The notes beneath the pieces were generated by a model. It saw only the letters and a program-made list of their open reading frames with translations, searched no databases and was not told the DNA's origin. This document shows positions 7,978-16,264 of a stretch of 64,000 nt of DNA, piece after piece. The DNA lies in NCBI RefSeq assembly GCF_002706425.1, contig NZ_CP017713.1, positions 248,001 to 312,000 on the forward strand. Direction: 5' to 3'. The translations under genes and the position numbers were made by a program. Positions within the stretch are counted from its first letter, which is position 1. The number at the start of each line of letters is the position of its first letter. The stretch is from Loigolactobacillus coryniformis subsp. coryniformis KCTC 3167 = DSM 20001. GTDB lineage: Bacteria; Bacillota; Bacilli; Lactobacillales; Lactobacillaceae.

Positions 7978-8769
7978 CTATAGATATTTAGCGTCAAATT
8001 CAGGATCTTGGGACGTTAGAATTTTTGGACCGTCTTTGGTGATCGCCAAGGTGTGTTCATATTGTGCCGCCATTGAACCGTCTTCGGTGACGTAATATTC
8101 CCAGTTATCTCGCGGTGTCATCCGGGTCGTTAAATGCCAAGTGCCACGCGTGATCATCGGTTCGATGGTGATCGTCATCCCTTCGCGTAAACGTAGCCCT
8201 TTACCGGCTTCACCATAATGAGGCACGCTAGGATCTTCGTGGATCGTAGGTTGGATACCGTGACCAATCAATTCGCGGACATCACCGTAATTATTTTCAA
8301 CTTCAGTATATTGTTGGATCGCATGGCCAATATCACCGATCCGATTGCCGATCACTGCTTGATCAATACCTAAATATAGAGCTTTTTTAGTAACTTCCAT
8401 TAGGCGTTGATTTTCTGGTGAGATTTCACCAACCGCATAGGTCCAGCAAGAATCACTTTCGTAGCCATCAAGATTAACGCACATATCGACTTTAACGATA
8501 TCGCCGTTTTTTAAGTCTAAGCCGCGCCGTGGGATACCATGGGCAACTTCATCGTTGACGCTGACACAAGTGGCGTATTTGTAGCCATCAAAACCGATTT
8601 CTGAGGCAGTAGCGCCGTGTGATTCGATATATTGGCGCGAAAATTTTTCAATTTCCCAAGTCGATAGCCCCGGTTTGATCAAGTCGCGTAGGCCCAAATG
8701 AACACCAGCTAAAACAGCGCCTGACTTGCGCATACCCTCAATTTCACGTGCTGATTTTAATGTAATCAA
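7978..8769 (-). CDS. map: Methionine aminopeptidase, type I
   Basis: This enzyme removes the initiator methionine from nascent proteins and uses two metal ions. The family residues are in place: HGIP (first His), the metal ligands in DIVKVDMCV and SDSCWTYAVG, HGIQPTIHEDPSVPHY, then TIEPM, and the last Glu in YEHTLAI. The best start is the TTG at 8769 (ITLKSAREIEGM), with GGAGG 8 bp upstream. The frame extends 28 codons further, but those residues are not family-like. The predicted length of about 263 residues is normal. Monocistronic, divergent from the DUF1827 gene. Confidence 0.93.
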   Translation of the reverse strand: MITLKSAREIEGMRKSGAVLAGVHLGLRDLIKPGLSTWEIEKFSRQYIESHGATASEIGFDGYKYATCVSVNDEVAHGIPRRGLDLKNGDIVKVDMCVNLDGYESDSCWTYAVGEISPENQRLMEVTKKALYLGIDQAVIGNRIGDIGHAIQQYTEVENNYGDVRELIGHGIQPTIHEDPSVPHYGEAGKGLRLREGMTITIEPMITRGTWHLTTRMTPRDNWEYYVTEDGSMAAQYEHTLAITKDGPKILTSQDPEFDAKYL

Positions 8770-8955
8770 AATAGTAGCCTCCATAATAGTAATCTCTATC
8801 ATTGTAAACTTTTTTCGTAAAAATAACAGCACTTGGCTGTATAATGAGATCAAGCGCTACCGTGGATTAAATTGCTGGTAATTTTGCCATTTTTTCCTTA
8901 AAATAAAAATTAACCAAGCGTTAGTGCTTATTATTCAATAATAGGAGGACACATT

Positions 8956-9309
8956 ATGAAATTGATCGAAGTACCAGTTAAAGTTAATGCTAGCTTACGT
9001 AAAATGATCCCTAATACGATCGCGTACCTCTATGGTGATTCGGCGATCCGCTATTTTCGCAAGTATTCGCTAGGTAACACCAGCGTCCACTACGTCGATA
9101 ATTTTGACCATTTAGATGTGATCCTGACCAACAGCAATCGCCGCATCCGCGAAGATGAAATTAAATTTGTCTGCGAGCGGCTGTTACCGGGGCAACCTAT
9201 CAGCGAAACCACACGCTTCAGCAAAGATGAGATCGAAGCGGCGCGGCACCACAAAATCCGCTCAATGAAGGATATCGTGATCATCGAAGCACCTAATCCA
9301 GCAGAATAG
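8956..9309 (+). CDS. DUF1827 family protein
   Basis: A 117-residue soluble protein that fits the Lactobacillales DUF1827 family: an N-terminal MKLIEVPVKVNASLRKMIPN segment, then YSLGNTSVHYVDN. Function is not known for the family. The start follows AATAGGAGGACACATT, a strong ribosome site. It has its own terminator and no operon partners. No membrane or secretion signals are visible. Confidence 0.65.
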   Translation: MKLIEVPVKVNASLRKMIPNTIAYLYGDSAIRYFRKYSLGNTSVHYVDNFDHLDVILTNSNRRIREDEIKFVCERLLPGQPISETTRFSKDEIEAARHHKIRSMKDIVIIEAPNPAE

Positions 9310-9318
9310 ACAAAAGTA

Positions 9319-9361
9319 ACAGCGTCAATCGCACTTCAATTGCGGATTGACGCTGTTTTTA
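9319..9361 (+). terminator. Terminator after the DUF1827 gene
   Basis: A perfect 12-bp outer stem (ACAGCGTCAATC/GATTGACGCTGT with one bulged G) plus an inner GCA/TGC pair is followed by T5. Confidence 0.85.
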
Positions 9362-9504
9362 TATAATCGATTGAAGCTTGGTACATCCGATATTTCTACT
9401 AATTGGCTTAAAATAGAGCCTTGTTTTTCCGTGCTGCCAATTTCTATATTTCCGTGCGCAGTGCTGTTAGGCTTAAATTAAGCCAAACACGAGGAGGAAC
9501 ACGG

Positions 9505-9693
9505 ATGCTGCTTAGAGTTGAAACGATGACTAACGAGGTTTTCTACATCAATGAGAACCAGATCACCTATATCGAGAAGTTAGATGTCACCAAGTCAGAT
9601 GAAAAAAGCGCTTGGCAAGTACATCTAGCTGGGGAATCGCAGGCAACTTTCAGTGTTAACTACAATCAAATCACGCGCCGGCCATTCAAATAA
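9505..9693 (+). CDS. Small protein of unknown function
   Basis: The 62-residue protein starts MLLRVETMTNEVFYINENQI, with GAGGAGG 8 bp before the ATG. The frame is open further upstream but without a ribosome site. Alternating hydrophobic and polar residues suggest a small beta-rich fold (FYINENQITYIEKLDV; WQVHLAGESQATFSV). I do not recognise a family. It is a single gene with a strong terminator, which supports it being real. Confidence 0.6.
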   Translation: MLLRVETMTNEVFYINENQITYIEKLDVTKSDEKSAWQVHLAGESQATFSVNYNQITRRPFK

Positions 9694-9740
9694 AGATTGC
9701 GCAGATAATCGGGCAAAAGGTTATCTGCGCAATCTTTTTA
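9694..9740 (+). terminator. Terminator after the small gene
   Basis: A perfect 15-bp stem (AGATTGCGCAGATAA pairing with TTATCTGCGCAATCT) is followed by T5. Confidence 0.9.
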
Positions 9741-9841
9741 AGTTCTTGCGTGAATATTTTCTTGCGTAGCTTTTTAATGTCAAACTGTGTCATTGGGGTT
9801 TGCTAAACTTTAACCAACGAATAAACTTTGGAGGTAGAGCG

Positions 9842-10147
9842 ATGGCAGATGAAAAGAAGTTCCCCAGCAATCAGCGTATTCTTGATCTTGTTCTACGCAT
9901 GCTGAATGGTGAAATAATTACGTTTGCAACGTGGAAATCCTACTATCATGGTAATGATCATGCTAAACGTACTTTTCAACGAGATATGCAAGATATTACG
10001 CATGCGTTGAAAAAGACGAATTCTAAACAGCGTTTGGTCAGGAAGCATGATGAACTGCGATCAGAAGACGAGCGAACTGAATACAGTATCGTTTGTACTG
10101 CCGTGGAGGATACGGATGTTGATCAGCATCCGCAGAATATTGGTTAG
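9842..10147 (+). CDS. Stand-alone winged-helix protein like the N terminus of WYL regulators
   Basis: A 101-residue protein. Residues 8-55 (SNQRILDLVLRMLNGEII, then HAKRTFQRDMQDI) match the DeoR/HTH_11-type winged helix that opens WYL-domain transcription regulators. The WYL ligand-binding domain is absent: the protein ends in an acidic tail. It may therefore be a small DNA-binding protein or the 5' remnant of a regulator. The start follows TTTGGAGGTAGAGCG, and no regulator C-terminal part is visible downstream before the terminator. Confidence 0.6.
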   Translation: MADEKKFPSNQRILDLVLRMLNGEIITFATWKSYYHGNDHAKRTFQRDMQDITHALKKTNSKQRLVRKHDELRSEDERTEYSIVCTAVEDTDVDQHPQNIG

Positions 10148-10160
10148 GGTTAAACGACTA

Positions 10161-10209
10161 AAAAGCGTGGTGCTAAAGAAATCGATATACGATTTCCTTG
10201 GCACCACGC
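10161..10209. terminator. Hairpin between the HTH gene and the purine permease
   Basis: GCGTGGTGC and GCACCACGC flank a second stem (GAAATCG/CGATTTC). On the minus strand it is followed by T4, so it mainly serves the permease; it can also slow plus-strand transcription. Confidence 0.65.
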
Positions 10210-10224
10210 CTTATTCTAAACTAG

Positions 10225-11535
10225 CTATTGATTCAAAATCCAAATGAACAGTACAAAGACAAAGAACAATGCGTACATCAGCGGGTGGACTTCCTTACCG
10301 CGTTTAGCGGCGATCATGGTGATTGGGTAAACGATGAAACCTAAGGCAATCCCGTCAGAAATACTATAAGTTAGTGGCATCCCTAAGACAATCAAGAAGG
10401 CGGGGATGGCAACCTCTAATTTGTCCCATTCGATTTCCCGTAGCGATTGTGCCATCAAAACACCAACGATGATCAAAGCTGGTGCAGTGACTTGGCTGGT
10501 GACAACGGCTAATAATGGCGAGAAGAACAAACCGACGATGAAAAGTAAGCCAGTTGTCACCGCGGTTAACCCGGAGCGGCCACCAACTGCGATGCCGGCC
10601 GAAGATTCAACGTAGGCCGATGTTGGTGAAGTTCCTAGCAATGAGCCAACTAACATGGAGCTAGAGTCAGCCAACAATGCGCGGCCAACACGAGGCATTT
10701 TATTATTGACCATGAAGCCTGCTTGTTCAGCCAAGCCGACCAAAGTGCCGGCGGTATCGAAGAACGTGACCAGCAAGAAGGTCAGCACTACTACCAATAA
10801 TTGCAAGGAATTAATATCACTAATATGAATTGCACCGACGAGGAAAGTGGATTTAATACTAGGTGCACTGGCGAGAATGGCGCTTGGTGCCGCAATCAAA
10901 CCTGTGATCAAACCGATAATCGCAGTTGCGACCATGCCGATAAAAATCGCGCCAGGCACTTTACGCACCATTAAAATAGCGGTGATGATCAAACCGAAGA
11001 TCGTCAGCCAAGTCGTGCCAACGCCAAATGAACCGAGACCGACGACAGTTGATTTATTGGCGACGATCAGGCCACCGTCATGTAGGCCAAGAAAGGCAAT
11101 AAACAAACCGATCCCAGCAGCGATGGCTAATTTTAAATTACGTGGAATTGCGTTGATGATCGCTTCGCGTAATTTTAAGACCGTGATCAACATGAAAATC
11201 AATGAGGCCACAAATACGCCGGCTAAGGCTGTTTCCCAAGGAATTTTCATACCGATAACAACTGAGTATGTGAAGAAGGCATTAACACCTAATCCAGGTG
11301 CGATGGCAATGGGATATTTAGCGAGAACACCCATCAGAATACAGCCTAAAGCACTGGCTAAAGCTGTTGCTGTGAAAACAGCCCCTTTATTCATTCCGGC
11401 AGCGCCGAGGACGGTTGGGTTGACGAATAAAATATAAGCCATGGAAATAAAAGTGGTGAAGCCAGCCAAGACTTCACGCCGGACGGTTGTATGTAGATTG
11501 CTTAGATCAAAGTAACGCACTAAAGTTTCTTTCAC
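10225..11535 (-). CDS. pbuG: NCS2/AzgA-type purine permease
   Basis: A 436-residue membrane protein with about 12-13 helices that imports hypoxanthine, guanine or adenine by proton symport. AzgA/PbuG landmarks are REVLAGFTTFISMAYILFVNP at the N terminus, APGLGVNAFFTY (about 78-89), FFDTAGTLVGLAEQAG (about 262-277) and GTSPTSAYVESSAGIAVGGRSG (about 301-322). The start at 11535 lies after a GGGGCAATTATTGTG leader that offers only a weak ribosome site. The promoter region carries two PurR-like boxes. The exact base is inferred from the family. Confidence 0.9.
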   Translation of the reverse strand: MKETLVRYFDLSNLHTTVRREVLAGFTTFISMAYILFVNPTVLGAAGMNKGAVFTATALASALGCILMGVLAKYPIAIAPGLGVNAFFTYSVVIGMKIPWETALAGVFVASLIFMLITVLKLREAIINAIPRNLKLAIAAGIGLFIAFLGLHDGGLIVANKSTVVGLGSFGVGTTWLTIFGLIITAILMVRKVPGAIFIGMVATAIIGLITGLIAAPSAILASAPSIKSTFLVGAIHISDINSLQLLVVVLTFLLVTFFDTAGTLVGLAEQAGFMVNNKMPRVGRALLADSSSMLVGSLLGTSPTSAYVESSAGIAVGGRSGLTAVTTGLLFIVGLFFSPLLAVVTSQVTAPALIIVGVLMAQSLREIEWDKLEVAIPAFLIVLGMPLTYSISDGIALGFIVYPITMIAAKRGKEVHPLMYALFFVFVLFIWILNQ

Positions 11536-11575
11536 AATAATTGCCCCTTAATGGTAAAAATTAATAAGTGATCAC

Positions 11576-11639
11576 AAGAAATTGTTCGTGTTTATCTTGC
11601 TTACGAGCTAATATTACTATATAACGTTCGTTATTGCAA
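11576..11639 (-). promoter_or_regulatory. Promoter with two PurR-like boxes upstream of the purine permease
   Basis: On the minus strand TTGCAA (11639-11634) and TAATAT (11616-11611) are spaced 17 bp apart. AATAACGAACGTT lies inside the promoter and AAACACGAACAAT lies 42 bp further on. Each matches most positions of the PurBox AWWWCCGAACWWT. The overlap with the promoter suggests repression by a PurR protein when purines are plentiful. Confidence 0.5.
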
Positions 11640-11831
11640 TATAAAACTTAATAATTTATTTATTTTAATCGGTAATGTTAGCCGTAAATGAGTTAAATGA
11701 TGAAAAAGTGTGAATTTTTAGTGGATTTAGATTGATTATACGAACAATGTTGTAGCTTGAACTGCTGAATCCGCTAAATACATCAACGGCGCTAAGGTTT
11801 GGTATACTGTCACTAGGTAGGTGAATGCAAC

Positions 11832-12689
11832 GTGGCAAAACGGTTTACAGTGATCGTGCCAGTTTATAATTTAGCGGCGTATTTGAATAAGTGTTTAGCG
11901 AGTTTGCAAGCACAGACGTACACGGGCTTCAATGTTTGGCTGATCGATGATGGCTCGACGGATGATTCTGTGGCGATCATGCAAGCTTGGGTTAAAAAGG
12001 ACTCGCGGTTTCATCTGTGGCGGCAACCAGCTAATCAAGGTGTTTCGGCAGCACGCAATGTTGGCTTGCGGCAAGCACAGGGGGACTACATTTGTTTTGT
12101 GGACGGTGATGATTGGTGTGAGCCAACTTATCTAGTTGGTTTTGCGGAACAGATGGCACAGCCGCAAGTTGATATGGCTCTTTGTGGGTATTCCACAGAT
12201 GGTGATCATTCGACTAAGGCGCAAACCACCAAGTTGGAACATAACGGTTTAAAGGTGTTGTTAGGTGACGATAGGCAACGGATGCTGACGCAACGCCAAA
12301 TGTTGGCTGCTGTGCTTAAACCTAGTGGCGATATTCGGGGGTTCTTGTGGAATAAATGTTATTGGCTGGACGTGATTCGGCAGCAACATTTAGTTTTTGA
12401 CGAGGAAATATCGCTATTAGAGGATCAATTATTTAATGTCGCGTACGTCCTACAAACGCAGCGTTTTTATTATGTAGCCACACCACAATATCATTATGTG
12501 ACGCGTGAGAATAGTGCGATCCATAAATGGACACCGCAAACACTGCCAGCGGAATTACAGGCGTTAAGTCGTATCCAGCAACTGTTGAGTCAGCACCCAG
12601 AGTTACAATTTAGCCGACTATTAGCGCGCCGGCGCAAACAGATTCGCCACGATCTGGTTGCCCGCTTGCATCAACCGACCAGAAAATAA
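11832..12689 (+). CDS. Family 2 glycosyltransferase
   Basis: A 285-residue GT-A fold enzyme that transfers a sugar from a nucleotide donor. It shows VIVPVYNLAAYLNKCLASL at the N terminus, the donor-binding LIDDGSTDDS, NQGVSAARNVGLRQAQGDYICFVDGDDW with the metal-binding DxD, and LEDQLFN (about 195), the ED of the catalytic region. It starts with GTG at 11832 after AGGTAGGTG. No membrane helices follow, so it is a cytoplasmic or peripheral enzyme, probably for wall polysaccharide or teichoic acid glycosylation. Acceptor unknown. No wall cluster surrounds it. Confidence 0.88.
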   Translation: MAKRFTVIVPVYNLAAYLNKCLASLQAQTYTGFNVWLIDDGSTDDSVAIMQAWVKKDSRFHLWRQPANQGVSAARNVGLRQAQGDYICFVDGDDWCEPTYLVGFAEQMAQPQVDMALCGYSTDGDHSTKAQTTKLEHNGLKVLLGDDRQRMLTQRQMLAAVLKPSGDIRGFLWNKCYWLDVIRQQHLVFDEEISLLEDQLFNVAYVLQTQRFYYVATPQYHYVTRENSAIHKWTPQTLPAELQALSRIQQLLSQHPELQFSRLLARRRKQIRHDLVARLHQPTRK

Positions 12690-12707
12690 GATGGGAATGG
12701 TTTGTTT

Positions 12708-13382
12708 ATGGTAGAAAGATTAGATTACACGCAACAAAAAGCATGGTCGTTTACTAGTGGTCAACAACAATCGCCAATTGCGCTGACAATGGCACCTAGC
12801 GATGTGATCGAGGCTGCCGATTTGTTCGAATGGCAAGTGCCTTATTATGGTGAAACGCTTAGCGACCAGGCAAATAACATGCAGTTGGCTGGTACTGGCT
12901 TTGCAAAATTTGATCACCGCAACTATCGCTTCGTGCAACTGCATTTTCACGCACCAGCCGAGCATACGATCGAAGGCAAACAAGCAGCGATGGAATGGCA
13001 TTTTGTCCACGAAAACGCACTGGGTCAAAAAGCAGTAGTAGCTGTGACCGCGGTGATTGGTAAAGAAAATCCGCAGTTGAATCAATTGTTAGCGGCTTTT
13101 ATCCCGAAAACAGCTATTCCGTTACCAGAGGCGATCTTATTGACCTCATTGTTACCAACCCGCGGGCTGATCTACCGTTATATCGGCTCACTGACCACAC
13201 CACCGTTATCCGAAGGCGTTGAATGGTTTGTGGCCGCTGAGCCACTAACCATATCGGCGGAGCAGTTAACCGAATATCGCGAACTATTTCCACAAGATAA
13301 TAATCGTGAACGACAACCGTTAAATCAGCGGTCGGTAATGGGTTATGACATCAGTAAGGGACACACAGAAACCGAATTTTAA
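12708..13382 (+). CDS. Alpha-class carbonic anhydrase
   Basis: This enzyme interconverts CO2 and bicarbonate with a zinc ion. The alpha-class zinc ligands are visible in QLHFHAPAEH (two His) and MEWHFVH (third His). The C-terminal landmark YIGSLTTPPLSEGVEWFV is present, with Leu in place of the usual Cys after PP. The start is the ATG at 12708; a TTG two codons upstream is possible. At 224 residues it is full length but has no signal peptide, whereas most bacterial alpha enzymes are exported. It should supply bicarbonate for carboxylations in the cytoplasm. It begins 18 bp after the glycosyltransferase, so co-transcription is possible. Confidence 0.88.
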   Translation: MVERLDYTQQKAWSFTSGQQQSPIALTMAPSDVIEAADLFEWQVPYYGETLSDQANNMQLAGTGFAKFDHRNYRFVQLHFHAPAEHTIEGKQAAMEWHFVHENALGQKAVVAVTAVIGKENPQLNQLLAAFIPKTAIPLPEAILLTSLLPTRGLIYRYIGSLTTPPLSEGVEWFVAAEPLTISAEQLTEYRELFPQDNNRERQPLNQRSVMGYDISKGHTETEF

Positions 13383-13390
13383 TTAAGTTA

Positions 13391-13432
13391 AAAAGACTGA
13401 CCAGTTAATTTTTACTGGTCAGTCTTTTTAGT
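13391..13432 (+). terminator. Terminator after the carbonic anhydrase gene
   Basis: AAAGACTGACCAGT pairs with ACTGGTCAGTCTTT around an 8-nt loop, followed by a T run. It also faces the minus-strand gene ending at 13434. Confidence 0.85.
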
Positions 13433-13433
13433 A

Positions 13434-13766
13434 TTAATTATTTTCGGCAACGCCATTTTCGCGTAGCACATTGTTAGTTGTCTCTTTAAACGCTTGTTTA
13501 TTTGTCACATCTTCGGGCTCATCATGTAAGCGTGCTTCGGCAATCGCCCAGTTGACTACTGTTTCGGTGACGCGGAGTTCATCAGCCAGTATTTTAAAAT
13601 CGTAGTTAGTTGCCAACATATTTGTCAAATTTTTGTAGCGGCGGCGATTAGAGATCTCGCGAAAACTAGTACCATCCTTGCGACTAGTGGCTTCAAAAAT
13701 CAAGAGTGGCGACTCGCGAGCAGCAGCAATAAGTTGATTTTGTAGTTGATGCATTTTCGGTGACAT
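13434..13766 (-). CDS. Hypothetical soluble protein
   Basis: A 110-residue protein starting MSPKMHQLQNQLIAAARESP at 13766, with TGAGG 6 bp upstream. It is helical and charged, with no membrane segments. A middle stretch (NRRRYKNLTNMLATNYDFKILADELRVTETVVNWAIAEARLHDEPEDV) could form a small helix-turn-helix, but I do not recognise a family. It follows the phosphatase gene by 8 bp and is probably co-transcribed with it. Confidence 0.55.
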   Translation of the reverse strand: MSPKMHQLQNQLIAAARESPLLIFEATSRKDGTSFREISNRRRYKNLTNMLATNYDFKILADELRVTETVVNWAIAEARLHDEPEDVTNKQAFKETTNNVLRENGVAENN

Positions 13767-13774
13767 AATTGACC

Positions 13775-14545
13775 TCATTCTAAATAATTTGCGCGTAAAG
13801 TCGCGATATCTGCGGCTGTAAAGCCTAATTGATTGATCAAATAACGATCAATGCCGCCGAATGCTACAATTGTCGCAAAAACTGCGTCAAAATTGGCATC
13901 CTCGACGGATAAGGTTTGGTTCATACGATTAGTTAAGTCTTCGTGTTCATTTTGGGCAACAACTTGTTCGATACGCTTACGATTACCGGCACCGAAAATT
14001 TGGTTAGTTAATAAATAATCGCGCTTGATGGTTTCTGGCGCGACTTTAAGCGCGCTTAAAACTAGCATAGCGCCAACACCAGTGCGATCTTTGCCGGCAG
14101 CGCAATGGAACACTACGCTTTCATGCTCGCCGGTGGCATCGAGCATCGCTTGAAAAATAGCTCGCCATGCCTGTTGTGGATGTGGATCAGCAATCATTTG
14201 TTGGTAGATTTGTGAGAACATGGCCCAATTTTTGTTTTGCAAATGAATATCCAGCCCGCTTAAGGAATCACGCTCGCTAAATGGATAAACCGGTGCAGGA
14301 ATCATTTTAGCGGCAGCTGGTAAGCGGTCGGGGAAAGAAGCCATTTCGTGTTCGGAGCGCAGATCAATATCATAGCGCAGGCCGTAATTACCTAAAGCGG
14401 CAATGTCACTCGGTGTCAATTCATCCAAGCCGCCGGCGCGCAAAACTTTTTGCCATTTGACCTTGCGCCCATCAGTTGTCGGATAACCACCAAGTTCACG
14501 AAAATTAATTCCGCCTTCCAAATCAAGTACCCGTTGTGGTTGCAT
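13775..14545 (-). CDS. Tyrosine-protein phosphatase (Y_phosphatase3/LipA type)
   Basis: A 256-residue dual-specificity or tyrosine phosphatase. It carries the N-terminal family motif GGINFRELGGYPTTDGRKVKWQKVLRAG and the catalytic loop VVFHCAAGKDRTGVGAM, in which the Cys is the nucleophile and the Arg binds phosphate. The C-terminal FGGIDRYLINQLGFTAADI is also typical. The start is the ATG at 14545 after AAGAAGGGAACG. The open frame runs 51 codons further without a ribosome site. It lacks a signal peptide, so it is cytoplasmic. Related enzymes also dephosphorylate phosphoinositides; the substrate here is unknown. Confidence 0.88.
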   Translation of the reverse strand: MQPQRVLDLEGGINFRELGGYPTTDGRKVKWQKVLRAGGLDELTPSDIAALGNYGLRYDIDLRSEHEMASFPDRLPAAAKMIPAPVYPFSERDSLSGLDIHLQNKNWAMFSQIYQQMIADPHPQQAWRAIFQAMLDATGEHESVVFHCAAGKDRTGVGAMLVLSALKVAPETIKRDYLLTNQIFGAGNRKRIEQVVAQNEHEDLTNRMNQTLSVEDANFDAVFATIVAFGGIDRYLINQLGFTAADIATLRANYLE

Positions 14546-14617
14546 GAAAATCGTTCCCTTCTTCGCACTAATATTAGCTTGATTATACCACCAGATGATA
14601 GTTTCTTTCAGCCTATA

Positions 14618-14653
14618 AAAAAAGTCTAAACAGAAAATTCTGTCTAGACTTTT
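14618..14653 (-). terminator. Terminator of the small gene at 14659
   Basis: AGTCTAGACAGAA pairs with TTCTGTTTAGACT (one mismatch) and ends in a T run on the minus strand. Confidence 0.75.
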
Positions 14654-14658
14654 GCAGC

Positions 14659-14895
14659 TTATAGACGTCCTGAGTAGATCATGAAACTGATGTAGCAAAC
14701 ATCACCGTCAGGCAATTTATAGCCAGTGTTGATGTTGCTACCATCGTCTTCATGAAGGACAACAAATTCGCCAGTACCGTAATCTTGTTGATTTAAGTAG
14801 TTGACTAATTTTTCGTCACATTCGGCTAATGTTTTGCCGGTGACAATACGTTTATTCCAGCCGCGATGAATCGCGTTATTTGTGTTTGTGTTCAT
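14659..14895 (-). CDS. Small hypothetical protein
   Basis: A 78-residue acidic protein starting MNTNTNNAIHRGWNKRIVTG. The start at 14895 has AGGGGATG 6 bp upstream; an alternative three codons earlier lacks one. It has a compact alpha/beta look (ECDEKLVNYLNQQDYGTGEFVVLHEDDG) and no membrane helices. I do not recognise a family. It carries its own terminator and lies upstream of the phosphatase gene on the same strand. Confidence 0.55.
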   Translation of the reverse strand: MNTNTNNAIHRGWNKRIVTGKTLAECDEKLVNYLNQQDYGTGEFVVLHEDDGSNINTGYKLPDGDVCYISFMIYSGRL

Positions 14896-15032
14896 CAAAA
14901 TCATCCCCTATACGTGTCTAATCTAAGTATGAGCGTTACCTGATAGTCGGTCAAGTTTACGGCAACTAAATAAAAAATAGACTAACAAAATAAAATTATG
15001 TTTAAAAGCCGAGTGTATTGTGATATCTTTAA

Positions 15033-15046
15033 AGAAAGCGCTTTAA
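15033..15046 (+). promoter_or_regulatory. Candidate cre site upstream of the ArsP-type permease
   Basis: AGAAAGCGCTTTAA matches 12 of 14 positions of the cre consensus and is nearly palindromic. It lies 25 bp ahead of the start codon, immediately after a likely -10 region. Confidence 0.5.
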
Positions 15047-15070
15047 ATTTGATTATTGGGGTGACACCGG

Positions 15071-16141
15071 ATGCGAAATGTTGAATACAATGTGTCTAGC
15101 AATCATAAAAGTCTACGTCAGGCCTTGTTTATTCTATTATTTTTAGTCGTTTTAATTGGTGGTTTAGTCTATGTTAAATGGTATCCATATTGGCAAAAAG
15201 CGCTAGGGGCTAGCGCAACTCACTCCATCGGAACTGCTATTATCGCCGATATTGGGGCTAAGGCTAGCGGGCCATCGTTGCAGGCCGGTTGGCAATTCAC
15301 AGTTGCTTATTTTACTTCGGTTTGGAAGGCGGTTATTTTAGGTTTATTAGTTGGCTCGTTAGTTCAAGTGCTGATTCCAACCAGTTGGATCAAGCGCTAT
15401 TTAGGTGGCAGTCAATTTAAAGATTCGTTTGTGGCGGCTTTGATGGGTGTACCCACAATGATGTGTACTTGTTGTAGTGCACCAGTTGCTGTTGGCATGA
15501 AACGTTCCCAGGCTTCCAGTAATAGTGTCGTTGCTTTCTTTTTAGCCAATCCGTTACTGAATCCAGCCACCTTGGTATTTATGGGCTTTGTCTTAGGTTG
15601 GAATTTCACAATTTTTCGGATCATTTTTGGTTTGGTCACGGTTTTAGGAATCGCAAGTTTGGTTGCTAAATTCGGCGCACAAAAAAATGTAACTGTACCG
15701 AACAATAAAATGTTTGATCCGATTGATGAATCCAATGAAATATTGCTTGTACGTTGGCTTAAAGCGTTGGTACGTTTAATTGTTGAAAGTATTCCTGCAT
15801 ATGTGGTGATCGTCTATATTTTAGGCACTTTCCAAGGCGTTTTATTTCCGGCAATTCATAACGGGTTAAATGGCGGTTTGATGGTTATTTTACTGTTTGC
15901 CGTGGTGGGTACGTTGTTTGTTATCCCGACTGCTGGGGAAATTCCGATTATTCAAGCGTTGATGGCGCTAGGATTAACAACAGGTCCGGCAGCAGCGTTG
16001 TTGATCACGTTACCGGCGGTCAGCATTGTTTCTTTAACTTTATTAAAACCAGTTTTCAGTTGGAAAAATCTTGCTATTATTGGCGGTGGCGTATTGGTTA
16101 TGGGAATCGTAGCTGGTGTAGTGGGCAGTTTTATTCTCTAA
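15071..16141 (+). CDS. ArsP_1/DUF318-family permease
   Basis: A 356-residue polytopic membrane protein of the ArsP_1 permease family (E. coli YraQ relatives). The signature MGVPTMMCTCCSAPVAVGMKRSQAS (about 120-145) carries the clustered cysteines of the family. FFLANPLLNPATLVFMGFVLGW follows, with a second similar half (IPTAGEIPIIQALMALGLTTGPAAALL) near 285-310. About eight to nine helices are predicted. Some members export organoarsenicals, but most have no known substrate. The start has GGGGTGACACC upstream. A cre-like site suggests carbon control. Confidence 0.82.
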   Translation: MRNVEYNVSSNHKSLRQALFILLFLVVLIGGLVYVKWYPYWQKALGASATHSIGTAIIADIGAKASGPSLQAGWQFTVAYFTSVWKAVILGLLVGSLVQVLIPTSWIKRYLGGSQFKDSFVAALMGVPTMMCTCCSAPVAVGMKRSQASSNSVVAFFLANPLLNPATLVFMGFVLGWNFTIFRIIFGLVTVLGIASLVAKFGAQKNVTVPNNKMFDPIDESNEILLVRWLKALVRLIVESIPAYVVIVYILGTFQGVLFPAIHNGLNGGLMVILLFAVVGTLFVIPTAGEIPIIQALMALGLTTGPAAALLITLPAVSIVSLTLLKPVFSWKNLAIIGGGVLVMGIVAGVVGSFIL

Positions 16142-16264
16142 ATATTTCTGAATTATAGGGATCGCAAGACTTAAAACTTGAGCTTACTTTTTGTAAGAAT
16201 TATAATCAAACCATTAATAGAATTACTTCACTTTTTTATTAACATACGAAAGGGAGTTTTAAAA

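Noticed and set aside
10847-11437. A 196-residue plus-strand ORF inside the purine permease
   Set aside because: It is the mirror of a hydrophobic membrane gene, with no ribosome site and an amino-acid make-up typical of antisense frames.
11540-11660. A purine riboswitch before the purine permease
   Set aside because: The conserved loop and junction sequences of the purine aptamer are not present; PurR-like boxes explain the region better.
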